From contig NC_071392.1 in assembly GCF_022682495.2 (NCBI RefSeq), forward strand, positions 110,040,896-110,104,895: a stretch of 64,000 nt of DNA, in the 5' to 3' direction. Positions 11,180 through 22,950 of this stretch are shown here, in pieces. The notes below the pieces were generated by a model. It worked only from the letters and a program-made list of their open reading frames with translations, did not search any database and was not told where the DNA came from. Both the position numbers and the translations under genes were made by a program. The stretch is from Desmodus rotundus (lineage: Eukaryota; Chordata; Mammalia; Chiroptera; Phyllostomidae). The stretch's first letter is position 1. Each line of letters begins with the position of its first letter.

Positions 11180-12855
11180 CATCTGCCTTTTAACCGAGAT
11201 ATTTGGACTACTTAACATTTAATACGATTGCGGATATGATCAGGTTTTAGTATATCTTGTCTCATCCGCCCTGTTTTTCTGACTTCTTTGGGAATAGTTT
11301 AATAATTCTTATGATTTTACTGCCTTTCCTTTTGTCAACTTGTTAGCTACAACTATTCTAGTGGTTGTTGTAGGACGTTTAGTGTACATCTTCAACTTAC
11401 CACGTGCTACCTTTAAGTGACACTGTAATACCCCATAAACTCCAATCTCTCTGTAATGATGGACTTCCATTTCCCCCTTTTCATGCTACTGTTGTCATAC
11501 ACTTTGCTTTCTTGTGTTATAAACCCTAAATATGTTATTTCTGTTTATTCAATTATCTTTTAAAGAGATTTAAATAATAAGATAAAATCGTGTACTTACC
11601 CATGTAGTTTTCCTTTTCAGTGCTCTTCATTCCTTTCCGTAGATCCAGATTTCAATCTGGTATCAATTTCCTTCTGTCTGAACAACTTCCTTTAACATTT
11701 CTCGTTCAGGTCTACTGGTGATGAGTTCTTTCAGCTTTTGTTGCTTTGAAAAAGTATTTCACTTCCATTTTATTTATTTATCTTTATTTATTTATTAAAA
11801 GATTTTATTTCTTAGAGGGGAAGGGAGGGAGAAAGGGAGGAAGCAAAACAGTGATGTGCAAGAAACACGAATCGCTTGCCTCTTGCACACCACCAATGGG
11901 GGACCCAGCCTGCAACCCAGGCACGTGCCCTGACTGGGAATTGAACTGGTGACCTTTTGGTTCACACGCTGGCACTCAGCCCACTAAGCCACACCAATCA
12001 GAGCTCGCCTTTATTTTAAAAGACATGTTTTTCTAACTACAAAATTCTCAATTGACAGGTTCCCCCCCCCTTTCAACACTTTAAAGATATCATGCCATCC
12101 TCTTTTGGCTTGCATAGTTTCTGATGAGAAGTCTGCTGCCGTTCTGATCTTCGTTCCTCTGTATCTTTCTTTCTACTCTTCATCACTGGGTCAGCAATTT
12201 GACTGTGACGTGCAGTCTTTTCAGGTTTACTCTCCCTACGGTTTACTGAGCTTCTTGGCTCTATGGCTTATAGTTTTCAGATTTTGAAAAGGACCATTTT
12301 TTTCTTTTGTCACTTTAAAAATGACCACTATTTCTCCAAACATGTTTCCTCTTTCCCTCTTTCTCTCCTTCTGGTATGTATTTTTGACACTTGGTATCAT
12401 CCCCACACGCTGCTCTATTTATTTATTCCTTTAGTTTCACTGGTCTTTTCTCCTGCAGTGTCCAATATGCTGTTGATCCCATTCAGTTTATTTTAATTTC
12501 AGATACTGCATTTTCATCTCTAAAATTTGATTTGGATTTAAAAAATATATATCCTATGTCTTTCCTTATTATGTTCATGTTCTCCTTTGTATCCTTACTA
12601 TTTATAATATGAATAATAGCTGTTTAAGGTCTTTGTGTACTAATTTCATAATCTGTGCCATTTTAGACCTATTGATTAATTTTCTCCTGACTCTGTCATT
12701 CTTTTATTTGCATGCCTGGTGACTTTGTGTTGAATGCCAAACATAGTAAAATTTTACATTGTTGAATCTTGGGTTTTATTGTATTTCTTCAAACAGTGTT
12801 GAACTTGTTCTGCCAAGAGGTTAAGTTACTTGCAGATCAGTTTGGAAATCAGGGA
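11180..12855 (-). mobile_element. Ancient L1 (L1M-like), antisense, split by a SINE
   Basis: Plus-strand phrases such as CTGGTGATGAGTTCTTTCAGC near 11716, GATGAGAAGTCTGCTG near 12123 and GTTAAGTTACTTGCAGATCAG near 12822 are the reversed L1M landmarks in correct order. A Ves SINE interrupts it at about 11772-12003. No intact frame. Confidence 0.65.
11772..12003 (-). repeat. Ves SINE, antisense
   Basis: Read on the minus strand: head with GGCTTAGTGGGCTGAGTGCC, B-box-like GGTTCGA-type segment, GGTTGCAGGCTGGGTCCCCC and a tail of AAATAAAATC with A-rich repeats. Inserted in the L1 described separately. Confidence 0.85.
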
Positions 12856-12955
12856 TCTAACCTGCAACCTAGGTATGTGCCCCGACTGGGAATCAAACCC
12901 GCAACCTTTTGGTTATGGGATAACACTCCAACCAAGACACACCCACCAGGGCGCT
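12856..12955 (-). repeat. Ves SINE fragment, antisense
   Basis: About 100 bp corresponding to the tRNA-like half: GGTGTGTCTTGGTTGGAGTG and GGTTGCGGGTTTGATTCCCA on the minus strand. The 3' tail is missing. Confidence 0.75.
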
Positions 12956-12959
12956 TAGC

Positions 12960-13172
12960 ATTTTTTAGCAATAGAGTATTTTTTAATTCAAGTATGTACA
13001 TTTTTAAATACATAATACTAATACACACTTAACAGACTGTAGTATAGTGTAAGCTAATTTACATGCATTAGGAACCCCCAAATTTGTGACTCACTTGATT
13101 GCCCTATTCCCTTTATTGTGGTGATCTGGAACCAAACCGACAACATCTCCAAGTTATGCCTACACTTAATTT
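12960..13172 (-). mobile_element. Tigger1-like DNA transposon end
   Basis: The right edge reads on the minus strand GTAGGCATAACTTGGAGATG, the Tigger1 terminal repeat, and further in come the reversed ACTTAACAGACTGTAGTATAG and TTTTTTAGCAATAGAGTATT blocks. Only one end is present. Confidence 0.7.
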
Positions 13173-13775
13173 TTAAATTCACTTTTAAAAGTGTTCAAAA
13201 TTTTGACAAAGGTGACAAGACCATTCAAGGGGAAAGACCAATCTCTTCAACAAATGGTGCTGGCACAACGTAATACCCACATGCGAGAATAAAGTTGACC
13301 TCTAATCCCATACTGTATGCAAAAGTTAACTCACAATGGACCAAACACCTACATATAAGAGCTAAAAGTATAAAATCCTAGAGGGAAATGTAGGAGTAAA
13401 TCCTCATGACTGTGGATTTAGCAATTGTTTACTTAGATGTGAGACCAAAAGTATACGCAATGAAATTTAATTAAAAATTAACTTTGAATTCATTAAAATT
13501 AAAACTTATACACATCAAAGGACACTATCAAGAGAGTGAAAGGATACCCACAGGATGGGGGAAAATATTTGCTAATCATTATTTAATAAGGGTCTATTTT
13601 CCAAGACATAAATAGAACTCATTCAAAAATGGGCCAAGAACTTGAACAGACATTTCTTCAAAGAATATATACAAGTGGGCAGCAAGCACAGAAGATACTC
13701 AGTGTCCTTAGTCATTAGGGGAATGCACATCAAAACCACAAGGAGATGCCACTTCATCCCCATGAAGATGGTTAT

Positions 13776-14213
13776 TGTAATGGATTGAAGTTCCCTCCCA
13801 AAACATGGTTGAAGTACTAACCACCAGTATCTATAAACGTGACCTTATTTGGAAATCAGGTCTTTGTAGACTGAATCAAGTTAAAATGAGGTCATTAAGG
13901 TGGACCTCATTCCAATATGACTGGTGTACTTAGAAACAGGAGGGAAATTTGGACACACAGAAGTAAGATGATCACAGGAAGACAGAGGCAGAAGTTAAGA
14001 GTTACACTGTCAAAACCAGAGAACGCCTGGGCTCCCAGGAGCTGGAAGAGGCAGGAAGGATCCTCTCTCGTAGAGGCTTTGGAGGGAGCATAGTTCTGCA
14101 AATGCCTTGATTTTGGAATTCCAGCCTCTAGAACTGAGACAAGAAATTTGCTTTTTTAAGCCACCCAGTCTGTGGTGCTTTATTACAGAGTTCCAGAACA
14201 TGCTAATAATCCA
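13776..14213 (+). mobile_element. MLT1-type (MaLR) solo LTR
   Basis: Begins TGTAATGGATTGAAG, contains GTGACCTTATTTGGAAATCA and TTTTTAAGCCACCCAGTCTG, and ends near GCTAATAATCCA. The flanks GTTAT (13771-13775) and GGTAT (14214-14218) fit a 5-bp target duplication with one change. Non-coding remnant inside an L1. Confidence 0.75.
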
Positions 14214-14240
14214 GGTATGATTTTTAAAATAAATAACAAG

Positions 14241-14614
14241 TATTATTAATTTTATGTGTTAATTTTATGTGTCAGCTTCACAGGGCCATGGTACCCAGAT
14301 ATCTGGTCAAATGTTATTCTGGATGTTTCTGTGAAGGCGGTTTTCGGATGACATTATGTGGGTGTTCCTCATTCCATCACTCAAAGATCTTAATAAAACA
14401 GACTGACATCCCCCTTGAGCAAGAAGGAATTTCTGATAGCAGACTGCCTTTGAACCTGACCTGTAACTCCTTCCTAGGTCTCCAGCTGCTGGCCTCCCCT
14501 GCAGACTTTGGACTTACCAAGACTCCACAAATGTGTAACCCAATTCTTTAAAGTAAATCTGTCTCTCTCTCTATGCACACTTGGTTGGTTCTATTTCTCC
14601 AAAGAGTTCTTATA
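14241..14614 (+). repeat. Unassigned interspersed repeat
   Basis: Starts near TTAATTTTATGTGTCAGCTT and ends near TCCAAAGAGTTCTTATATAG, interrupting the L1. I recognise it as a recurrent mammalian repeat (CCCAGATATCTGGTCAAA, CCCCCTTGAGCAAGAAGGAA) but cannot name its class. Confidence 0.5.
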
Positions 14615-15300
14615 TAGCAAGGATGTGGAGAAATGGGAAACTTCAAACATTGCTGGTGGAAAGGAAATGGTACGGCCACGGTGGAAAATCATTAGGTGAT
14701 TCCTTAATTAGTTAAACATAGTTACCATGTGATTCAACAAGTCTACTCCTAGGCATGCATGTACAAGAATGGAAAAGAGGTCTTCAAACGAAATGTGCAC
14801 AAGAATGGTCACAGCAGCACCACTGACAACGCCCGAAAGGTAGAGACTGATGGAGACATAAATGCGGCACATCCATAGATGAGATACTATTCAACCACAA
14901 AATTCTGCAGTATTTGTAGACAAATTCGACAACATGGATGAACCTTGAAAACACTACGCTGAGTGAAAGAAGCCAGACTCAAAAGGTCATGTATTGCAGA
15001 TTTCATTTATATTAAATATTCAGAACAGGCAATTTTATAAATACCAAAAGCAGATTAGCAGTTGCTAGGGGAGAATAGGGGGTTAATGAGAGTGACTGCT
15101 TAATGGGTGTGGGGTTCCTTTTGAGAGGATGAAAACATGTTCTGGAACTAAATCACGGTGATGGTTGCATATTACGAATGTACTAAATGCCACTGAATTG
15201 TACACTTTTAAAATGGCTGAAACGGTAAGTGTGTGCCATGTGGCCCAAGTACACATGGAAGGATAATTCATGAATTCACTAACAAACAAACCAAAGTTAT

Positions 15301-17545
15301 GGAAATGAACTTTTCACGTTAACAGAAATGGAACAGTGAAATGAGAATTAAAGGTCCTAAAAACATGTGTGTAACCATTACTAAATAAGCAGGCTTATGG
15401 AACTCAATTCACAAAGCAGCTTTATTTTTCTGTCTAGGTGTCCCTTGAAACCCAACTTGTATGGCGAGTGCACCAGCTAAGTCTAGAAAAAAACTCAGGC
15501 CTCCACAATTTCTCTAGTCGATCTTATTTAATAACAACCACAGTAAGCCCCATAGTCACCCTTATGATGCAAAACAGTTTCAATTCAGAAATTTAAATAT
15601 CCAATCCCATGTTATAGTCAAAATGTCTCATCCCTGGAAGCTGAGGCTCTCCTGGGCCTGCCGCAGTGGGAAGCCAGCATTGTTTCAGGTTGAGGGCAGT
15701 GGGAGTGAGGAAAGGAAAGCAAAGCAAGAGAAAACCTTTACATGAAGCATTGTGGCGACTGGGCACTGGCTTGGCAAGAGCTTCACTTCTTTCTCACGTT
15801 GGCTTCTCCAGCACTCCTGAGTGGCTCATCCCCTCCCCATCATCCCATCTTTGACCTCCATCACTAGGCAGCGCTCAGGGGTGGCACCTTACCCACCCAC
15901 CCCAATTCCCCCCGCTGCTCTGGCTCTTTTATCTTCTGATTGCTCCTCAGCAGTGCAAGTCAGAAGTTGACCTCCTTTAGGAGACACATGCCTGCCTCTT
16001 GGTCCCACTCTTGAGATGACTGGTGCCTGTGGTTCCCTCGCATGCAGCTCACATCTGGTCCGACAAACTCTAGGAATGGCGGCTGCACTCAGCTCAGCCA
16101 CCCCTCCTGGGCTCCATCATCAAAGCATCTTGCCAGCTACTGGCATCTCATCCTTTAGATTTTTCCAGGCAGGGGTTTGTCTAGGTCCTCTGGCTCATCA
16201 CCCTGCAGGATACACAGTAAGGTCCCTTCCCTTGTCTTAAGGTCAGGGGCAAGTGGCGTCACCCACTGCTCTCCCTTAGGGGGCGCAAAACACACAAATG
16301 ATTCTTTAAAAAGAAATCCCTATGAAAAATCCTTTTTTCAGCTCCAGCTCCTCTTTTATACCCTTAATGTGGGTGACAAGAATTTAAGGGGGGTTACGGG
16401 TTTTTGACCACCTCCACTGTAAATACAGAATATGACATAGGCATGAGGTATCTATTGCTGCCTTCCAAAAAAAAATCTATTTTAACCTCTTGTTACAGGT
16501 GAATTTTAATACCTACATTCATTGTTGAGTGTAGTAACGGCTGGCATTGAGCCCCTACTTTGTCCCAGACATGACACTAGGCTCTCTTTATAAACATCTC
16601 ATTTAAAGTCTATGGGTATGTTTCTAACTACTTTATCATTTCCATAAGAATTTAGATAACTGGCATTTAGAAATCTGTGGACTGCATTATTAATAAGATT
16701 TTTCATAGAAAACATTATTCTGAAAGTCACAGAACTTCAGATCTGGGAAGGACTTCGGAGGTTATATAGTCAACCTCACTCGTTTCCTTGAAGCAGCTGT
16801 GGGGGTCCCAAAAGGCTGGGGGACGCACCCAAGGTCATCACAGCGAGATCAGATGTGGGTTATCGCTTGCCACAGCTGCCTCTTATTCACAAAAAAGGTA
16901 TTAAATTCTGATTTATACTGCCCATTTTAATATTTATCAAACCAGCAGTAGAAATGAATTTTTAATGCAAACTATTTTAGTCTAAAAAGTTGAACAAATT
17001 GGGCTTCCAACACTACGTAGAGCTGTATGAATCCCAATCTACGGTACGGGAGAATAATGCATTCTTCACTGAATCTGTGCCCCAGAGTGGAAGAGCAATT
17101 TTTAAATGGAAAAAGCCCATGGAGGTGGCGATGAGACATGAGCTGAGCCAGATGAACAATCCCAGGAGAAAGTAAGAAAGCAAACTAGGCTGGAAAATAG
17201 CTTTTTCTTAAAGGTCTGAAATAGGCCAAGTGCAGACTGTGCCCAGCGAACAACTGTGGCTACTCCCATCCCCCCGTCACGCCCTGCTCTCCCGTTCTGA
17301 CCCTTCCAGATGACAATCTCCAGGGTTTCATATACACTCTTTACATACATTAGCACAAGGGCAATATTCATCCTGTAACAAATGTGGGAACCTAAGACTT
17401 CCCACCCAGCACCCCCAGACTTCAGTCCTCAGAGGGGAACTCACTGAGATGCAGTATGGCTCCAGCACCAAAGGTGTCTGGGAAATGCTGGACTCAACTC
17501 TGTAGCCTCAGGCTTGGCTGACTACCTGGAAAAGTGGGATGCCAC
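15301..17545. other. Intergenic DNA, mostly unassigned
   Basis: One old repeat-like stretch at about 16725-16885 (CACAGAACTTCAGATCTGGG ... CACCCAAGGTCATCACAGCG). Otherwise nothing that I can name. Confidence 0.45.
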
Positions 17546-17549
17546 CAAA

Positions 17550-17857
17550 AGATGAAAGTCATGATGCCCCCAGGAAGGTTAATGAATGTATAGATTGTGG
17601 TAACTGACTGATGTTATCTGCAAGAATGCATTGTTCTTTCTGGTGACTACCCACCAGTGGTTTTAACTATTAACCCCTTAAAAAAAACCCTGTCCCGGGA
17701 GGGGCAGGGATTCCTCCCGCCAACCACCACTGGGAGCAGCTGCTTTGCCCGTGTATGCAAGTTTCTCCTATTAAAGCTCTTACGAACTTGAGTAAGGCTA
17801 CATGTCAGTTCTTTGGTAGATTCCGAATTTCGACCGCTGGGGCTTCCCCCCCAACAT
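17550..17857 (+). mobile_element. Probable gammaretrovirus-like solo LTR
   Basis: Composition and order fit an ERV LTR: promoter-like CCCTTAAAAAAAACCC near 17677, a GC-rich leader, ATTAAAGCTCTTACG near 17770 as polyadenylation signal, and an end reading CCCCCAACA. The left boundary is uncertain and no target duplication is evident. No retroviral coding sequence flanks it. Confidence 0.5.
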
Positions 17858-17879
17858 GGCGTGTATCCTCATGCAATAC

Positions 17880-18010
17880 AACCACCACAGGCTTTAGGGC
17901 TGGCAGGGAGCCTAGAAATAACTTAGTCCAATATCGCATTTCAAAACTAAGAAAACAGGCCCAGAGAGAGAAACACCTGGCCCAGGAAGGTCACACAGTT
18001 AACAGCTCTA
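17880..18010. repeat. Old MIR/CR1-like fragment
   Basis: GGGCTGGCAGGGAGCCTAGA, ACTAAGAAAACAGGCCCAGA and CAGGAAGGTCACACAGTTAA follow a recurrent ancient repeat pattern. Class uncertain. Confidence 0.4.
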
Positions 18011-18644
18011 ATCACAGAAGTTAAGCATTTTGACAGATTCATGAACTCTTGGGTAGTTCCATCTTCAGCTCGGAGGACCTCAGAGTCACATTTTGTAGCC
18101 TGAAGTGCTAATTAAACCGGACGAATTATGGACTTACTATTTATAGGCAGGAGTGAAGACATTAACTGGGCCATGAATCCTGGGGACAGGAGATCTCGTC
18201 TCCTGAGATCCACCATTAATTCAACCTTTGCGTTTAAAGACAACCTGGGTAACGCAGCCCCAACTTTCCTAATTCTCGACTTTGACTTGAGTTGCATTTA
18301 CTCTTGAAGGACCACAGCTACTGCAGATTTTGTGCTGTGAGATAAACGGGTAACCCTACTGCTTCTGGCAAATGCCGCCCTCACCCTGTGGAGAGGTTAA
18401 AAGAATCTTTCCAAGCATCAATTACTTCAAAAGGAACTATTTCAAACTGTTTTTCTATATTTTGAGTTTCAACCACCAATATGCAGTCAACACACTTTCA
18501 CTGAATTTAGAAGTAAAAAGGAGAAAGTAAATCCACAGAAGTATTTTTAAAGGCATACCACTTGGGTTTGAATTACCTCGTATTTTTCTTCTCTCTGTTC
18601 ACAGTGGCTTTCACTGTATTGCCAAAATCAAATACTTCTAAGGA

Positions 18645-18880
18645 GGCCTGGTGGTGCAAACAAAAGCACTGAAATCAAAGAACTTGTAAGTTTTCATCTG
18701 TCAGAGACTGTGGTACTGGGGAGAGTCACTGAACTTCTTTCTCTCCGTCAGTTCCCACTTCCATACAGTGAGGATAAAACTAGAGGTGCCTCTCCTGGGT
18801 GCTGTGTGGGTTGGCTAATTAAAGCTAATTAAGACCCTGGAAAGAACTAGAAAATACTATGTAAGTGCTGAGTATTTATG
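18645..18880 (+). repeat. MIR-type SINE
   Basis: MIR-like sequence (GAGAGTCACTGAACTTCTTT, CAGTGAGGATAAAACTAGAG) just downstream of the RPRD1B transcript end. Confidence 0.55.
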
Positions 18881-19019
18881 GGCCACCAAGAGCCACAAAA
18901 ACTCTTAAGGGACAAGATCCTATGCAGAGCACAGGGCCTACTGGTGATCATTAATTACCCACCGATTACAAAGCGAGCACTGAGGGTTCTGCAAGAGGGA
19001 AGGGAAAGGAACCATCACG

Positions 19020-21436
19020 CAATGTCGTTCAACAACACCATCTTTATTCAAAAATATATATCTATGAGACATTTCAGAATATACTGCTGCCACCAAAGGC
19101 AGCCTATACTTCTAAATAAAGTCCTAAATTAATATACAAATTTAAGCTTTAAAAATATTCTTTAAGAAAAAGGGGGAAGGATGAAGACTTTCTGAGGAAT
19201 ATGACCTAAAGGAGAAGTCCTCTGAGGTCTATGGATGCCCTAAGAAGAAAAAACACAAAACAAAACCACCCACCCCACCCTGCCAGATCCTTAAATTAAA
19301 CAAATGAAGTAAGCACACTTGGGGAGGATATGAGAGAATTAAGTTTTAAAAACCAAAAGCATTTCATTAAAAAAACAAAACAAAAAAACCCTAACTTCCT
19401 TACAGGAAGTCCACTAGTAACATGTGTTAAGAGGCCAACACATTCATTTACATAATTGCTAGTTTCATCTCTTGCTCTTGCTGTAATAATTATGCACCAA
19501 TTGCTGGTCAGACTCAATCAGATAAAACATCACAGTGGGCAAGATCCATTCAGTTAGAACATTTCGTCTGGCTGATCAGAGCAAGTATCTACTATACCCT
19601 TGTTTTGGGTTCTTCTGCGGCTAGTAAGATTTTGTTTCCTTGGTGAAGCCCAGAGAATGTCCAAGGGGCTGCTGAGAAACACGCTCTGGAGCAGGACTAA
19701 AGCAGCACAGCGCACGGGAGGGGCGCATGTGCAGAGACAGCCAAGACTGGAGTTCATCCTGCGACTTCAATCAAGTCGCCCCCACCCTGTGGCCTCTGAG
19801 AAAAACTTCAGATAGAGACTCATTAATTTAATAAGGACAGGACGACAGGCAGTGTCAATAAGAACACACAGTTCATTCTCAAATCTGAGCAACGGCTTAG
19901 ATGCTACTGGGTTCTACAGAGCTACACTGAACACCTGCTGTGACTTTCCGCTGCTCTCATTTCACAGCAGCAGGAGGGTTCCTTCACGGGAAGCCTGCTC
20001 TACTTTTTAAAACATAGGCTGTATTTTAACATGTTTAACATGTAAAATTACATGCAATTGGCTTTTTGGTAATCCTCAACATAATAGAGATTTTGAAGCC
20101 CCCCCCCACAGGATCCCTTTTTATAACTTTGGGATTTTAGCCTCTGGGCTGTAATTCTTATTACACTACGGGGGCAAGTTGCCTGCCCTTTCCAATGTCA
20201 AAATAAGCCTGCCAAATCAGAATGATTTAAGAGTTAGCAGGCCTAACCTTTACTAAAAACAAGGTAAAAATCCCAACTACATTATGTAGTAGTAATGTCA
20301 GCTGGCATGATAAAAGAATTAAAACCCAAAATTAATATCCCCGACTTCCCCTGCCCGAGATGAGCTCTTCAGTAACACCTGATGCAAAGCACGCCTGGGC
20401 CCAGGGACACGTGCAGTGGTGCGAACTGACGGACAGATGAATGTGCACAGTGTCATATTTGCAAAGGAGATATTCAAGTCTCGTCACCCCCCTGAGGACA
20501 CACGCTCCCACAGTGAACTAAATGTTACCGTGTGCCCCACTCCCCAGAAGAAAGGGTCAAAGCAATGCCCACAGAGCCCAGACTCCCAGTATGCCTTTGG
20601 CTGTTGGGGCCCACCACTGCCGTTTCTACAAAGCACTTACACAACCAGCTGCCGTCAAAGATCCTGTTTTTAAGAACGTGCTCTACCGTGCTGGGTGGAC
20701 TCTTGATAAGGGCAGCCTGGGAAGGTTGTTTGTAGGAACTTGAAGCAAATTACTTTTTAACTCATACTTATAAATGCTGTTACTCTGTCTCTGAACTATG
20801 ATTTTATGTCCCAGATCAGCTTCAAATCTTCTTGCTAGATTCTCTAGTCTGCTTCCAAAACAAACGCACCGAACCCCTGACTACACATCACTAGAATTAA
20901 TGGGAAAAGAGAACTGGAGATTTGGCAAACTCCTTCCTTATGGCAAAGCTGCTCTACAGTTGTGCCTCCCTTTGGGGTTAGTGGAGTCAGGGAAAGCCAG
21001 CGACTCCAGAGTGAGCCCATCAGTGGAAACCTGTACTGAACTTGAACAAGCCCAGCTCAGATAGAAGCTGCTTTCATGACACAATACTATCATCAGGGAC
21101 AAGATGCTTCTGAAAGCTTCCAAAAGTACACATGATTTTCCTAACTTCTCGGGTATAAAGAGATGGTTAAGAATGGAAAACCAACAGGGGCATAAAAACA
21201 CAAAGTGGAAGAGTTTATATTCTTTCCAAATATCAATCTAAACTGGATTCCATTTGCCCCTGTTCTGAATTGTGCTCAACAGGAGAGGCTGGAGTCTGTG
21301 GTTCTTTCTTGAGGCTGGAAGGCTGGGGGCCAGGTGGAAGGAGGGACAGAACCAGGGGCTACAAGGTTATTTCCAACCATGACTTGCCCTCCTCTTTCTG
21401 CTGGTAGAGATGGGAATCTGGGGCACGACACCTGCC
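19020..21436 (-). other. RPRD1B: RPRD1B 3' untranslated region
   Basis: Sequence from the TAG stop down to the only convincing minus-strand AATAAA at its far end, about 2.4 kb. The interval is free of SINE or LINE sequence that I can recognise, unlike the DNA on either side, which fits a transcribed and partly constrained UTR. It includes AU-rich stretches (19040-19170, 20040-20080) and a run of C on the plus strand near 20100. The extent is inferred from the polyadenylation signal and not from transcript data; shorter forms ending at other signals are possible. Confidence 0.75.
19043..19048 (-). terminator. RPRD1B: polyadenylation signal AATAAA for RPRD1B
   Basis: The plus strand reads TTTATT within catctttattcaaaaa, giving minus-strand AATAAA followed by gatggtgttgttgaacg. 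The following GT-rich stretch resembles a downstream cleavage-factor element. Cleavage would fall near 19015-19033. Confidence 0.7.
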
Positions 21437-21586
21437 CTAGTCAGTAGAAAACAGGTCACCAGCAGAGGGCAGGGGGGCCAAGCCCCCTGTGACATTGGGC
21501 AGCAAGGAGAGGTCTGGCAAGCTCTGAATGTGGGACTTCAGTTCCTTGCGAACCTGGGTTACCCGAGCGAGCTTCTGTTTATATTC
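21437..21586 (-). CDS. RPRD1B: RPRD1B terminal coding exon (residues 278-326 and stop)
   Basis: Read on the minus strand this exon opens with GAATATAAACAG directly after an AG acceptor and codes EYKQKLARVTQVRKELKSHI at its start, then 29 more residues ending SAGDLFSTD and a TAG stop at 21439-21437. It has 150 nt: 49 codons plus the stop. It is the end of the C-terminal coiled-coil region and the conserved acidic tail of RPRD1B (CREPT), a nuclear protein that binds the C-terminal domain of RNA polymerase II and, by published work on the family, helps recruit the Ser5 phosphatase RPAP2. RPRD1A differs clearly here (as I recall it ends GDIYSED rather than GDLFSTD), so the 1B call is firm. The exon follows the 39070-39245 exon in phase 0 across an intron of about 17.5 kb. 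No frameshift or premature stop is present. Confidence 0.97.
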   Translation of the reverse strand, partial: EYKQKLARVTQVRKELKSHIQSLPDLSLLPNVTGGLAPLPSAGDLFSTD

Positions 21587-22369
21587 CTAAAGAAACAAAG
21601 AGAAGACAATGCAGTTAAGTCTTTGTGTGCTGATGGTCAAGTTTAAGGAGCTGATACAGATACCCTCGCCTTCTTGCTCTACTTTTTCTCCACTAGATCA
21701 CCCCTCCCCTATTCAGCTAAAGGACAATCCTAGGGATTTTAAACTCTCAAAAGGCAAAACTTTATATAAAAAGGGAAGCAGAATTCAATACTGGTAACAT
21801 TATGAAATGGTATTTCACTTAGCACTGAGATTTGGAAGTAAAAAGAAGTGGCATTTTGTATTTGCAGCATCTTTTATTCAGCTCTTAGCTATTTCAAAAT
21901 GCCTTATAAAATATAATACAGCTGCTTAGAGCTTACAATTTATTTTGAAGGCTACATCTAAACATAATTAGAAAAATCACTATAAAACTACAGTTCCAGT
22001 GTTAAATGTAGAGATTAAACCAGATTTATCATTTTCACAGACAAGGACTGTATGAGTTCAAAACACCCAACGCCACCATCCCGAATAACTGAACAAGGCC
22101 CTGATGAGGCTTCTGGGAGTCCCCTCTGAACACGCCCGACATCTTCCAAAGGCCCGGCTTTCATCAAGTCACTGCTCCGAGACAGTGACGCGGCACCGTG
22201 CTGTCTCCAGGACTGCTCAGAGCTCAAGTCTTCTAAAACCGGCTTCTGCCAACTGTATTTCTCACAGCTTCCCACCCTCGTGCAGAGGCACGGCCTGCAA
22301 CGCCCTTGGTTTAGGACTCTCCTCTAGCCCGGAGGGGAACACAACCTAGACACAGAACTTCCCTCCTGG

Positions 22370-22610
22370 TACCAGCCAAGCCCCGCCTCCAGCCCTCTGC
22401 CTACCAGCGGAGTCCCACCTCTCCAGCAAAACCTTTCCACCTCATCCAGGAGACTGGCCCCCACCTCTGCCTGCTCCGGAGCCCTGCTATGCACTGGCAC
22501 TGCATCTGCGGCCTGACAGGCTGCTCTTAGGTACTCTCTCCATACATGCTAGACTTCCATGTTCCTCTGAAACATGACTCCCCTGATGGCAGGAACGGAG
22601 CACACTTCGT
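22370..22610 (+). repeat. Possible L2 fragment
   Basis: CTCCAGCAAAACCTTTCCAC ... CTGATGGCAGGAACGG resembles the L2 3' region, weakly. Confidence 0.35.
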
Positions 22611-22799
22611 TCTTTCTTCAGCTCCCAGCTAAACATCCTCTTGGAGAATCTGTGTGGGATAACCACCAGACCATGGGAGGTCTGTGGTTTATACCCATCC
22701 GGAGCTTGTCTTTTCTCAAGCTCTGTCCCCCTCCTCGGTGTTTCTGTGAAGACAAGGGTATTCCCAAGTCTGGGTCCTCGCTGACTACTGCCTCTCCTG

Positions 22800-22950
22800 C
22801 AGGAATGCTGAGACTCGAAGACCTGGGTTTAGACCCGGTTCTGACTCTAACTTGCTATGTGACTGTGGCATGCTCCCTCTCTTCCTTTATCCTCACCTTC
22901 CTTATCTGAAAATGAAAGAACTGGACCACCCCTAAGATCTTTCTTCAAGT
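22800..22950 (+). repeat. MIR-type SINE
   Basis: GACCTGGGTTTAGACCCGGT, TTGCTATGTGACTGTGGCAT and TTATCTGAAAATGAAAGAAC are MIR landmarks in order. Confidence 0.75.

Larger units (their letters stand above)
13197..15300 (+). mobile_element. L1 3' part split by two other repeats
   Basis: L1 ORF2-end landmarks occur in order: CTTCAACAAATGGTGCTGGC (13245), GAAACTTCAAACATTGCTGG (14637), GGTGATGGTTGCATATTACG and ACTGAATTGTACACTTTTAA (15158-15210). The stretch is interrupted at 13776-14213 by an LTR and at about 14241-14614 by an unassigned repeat, with a small L1 fragment between them. Confidence 0.8.

Noticed and set aside
1..19019. Presence of the neighbouring TGM2 gene, expected near RPRD1B in mammals
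   Set aside because: I found no transglutaminase coding sequence on either strand; the window probably stops within the intergenic gap.
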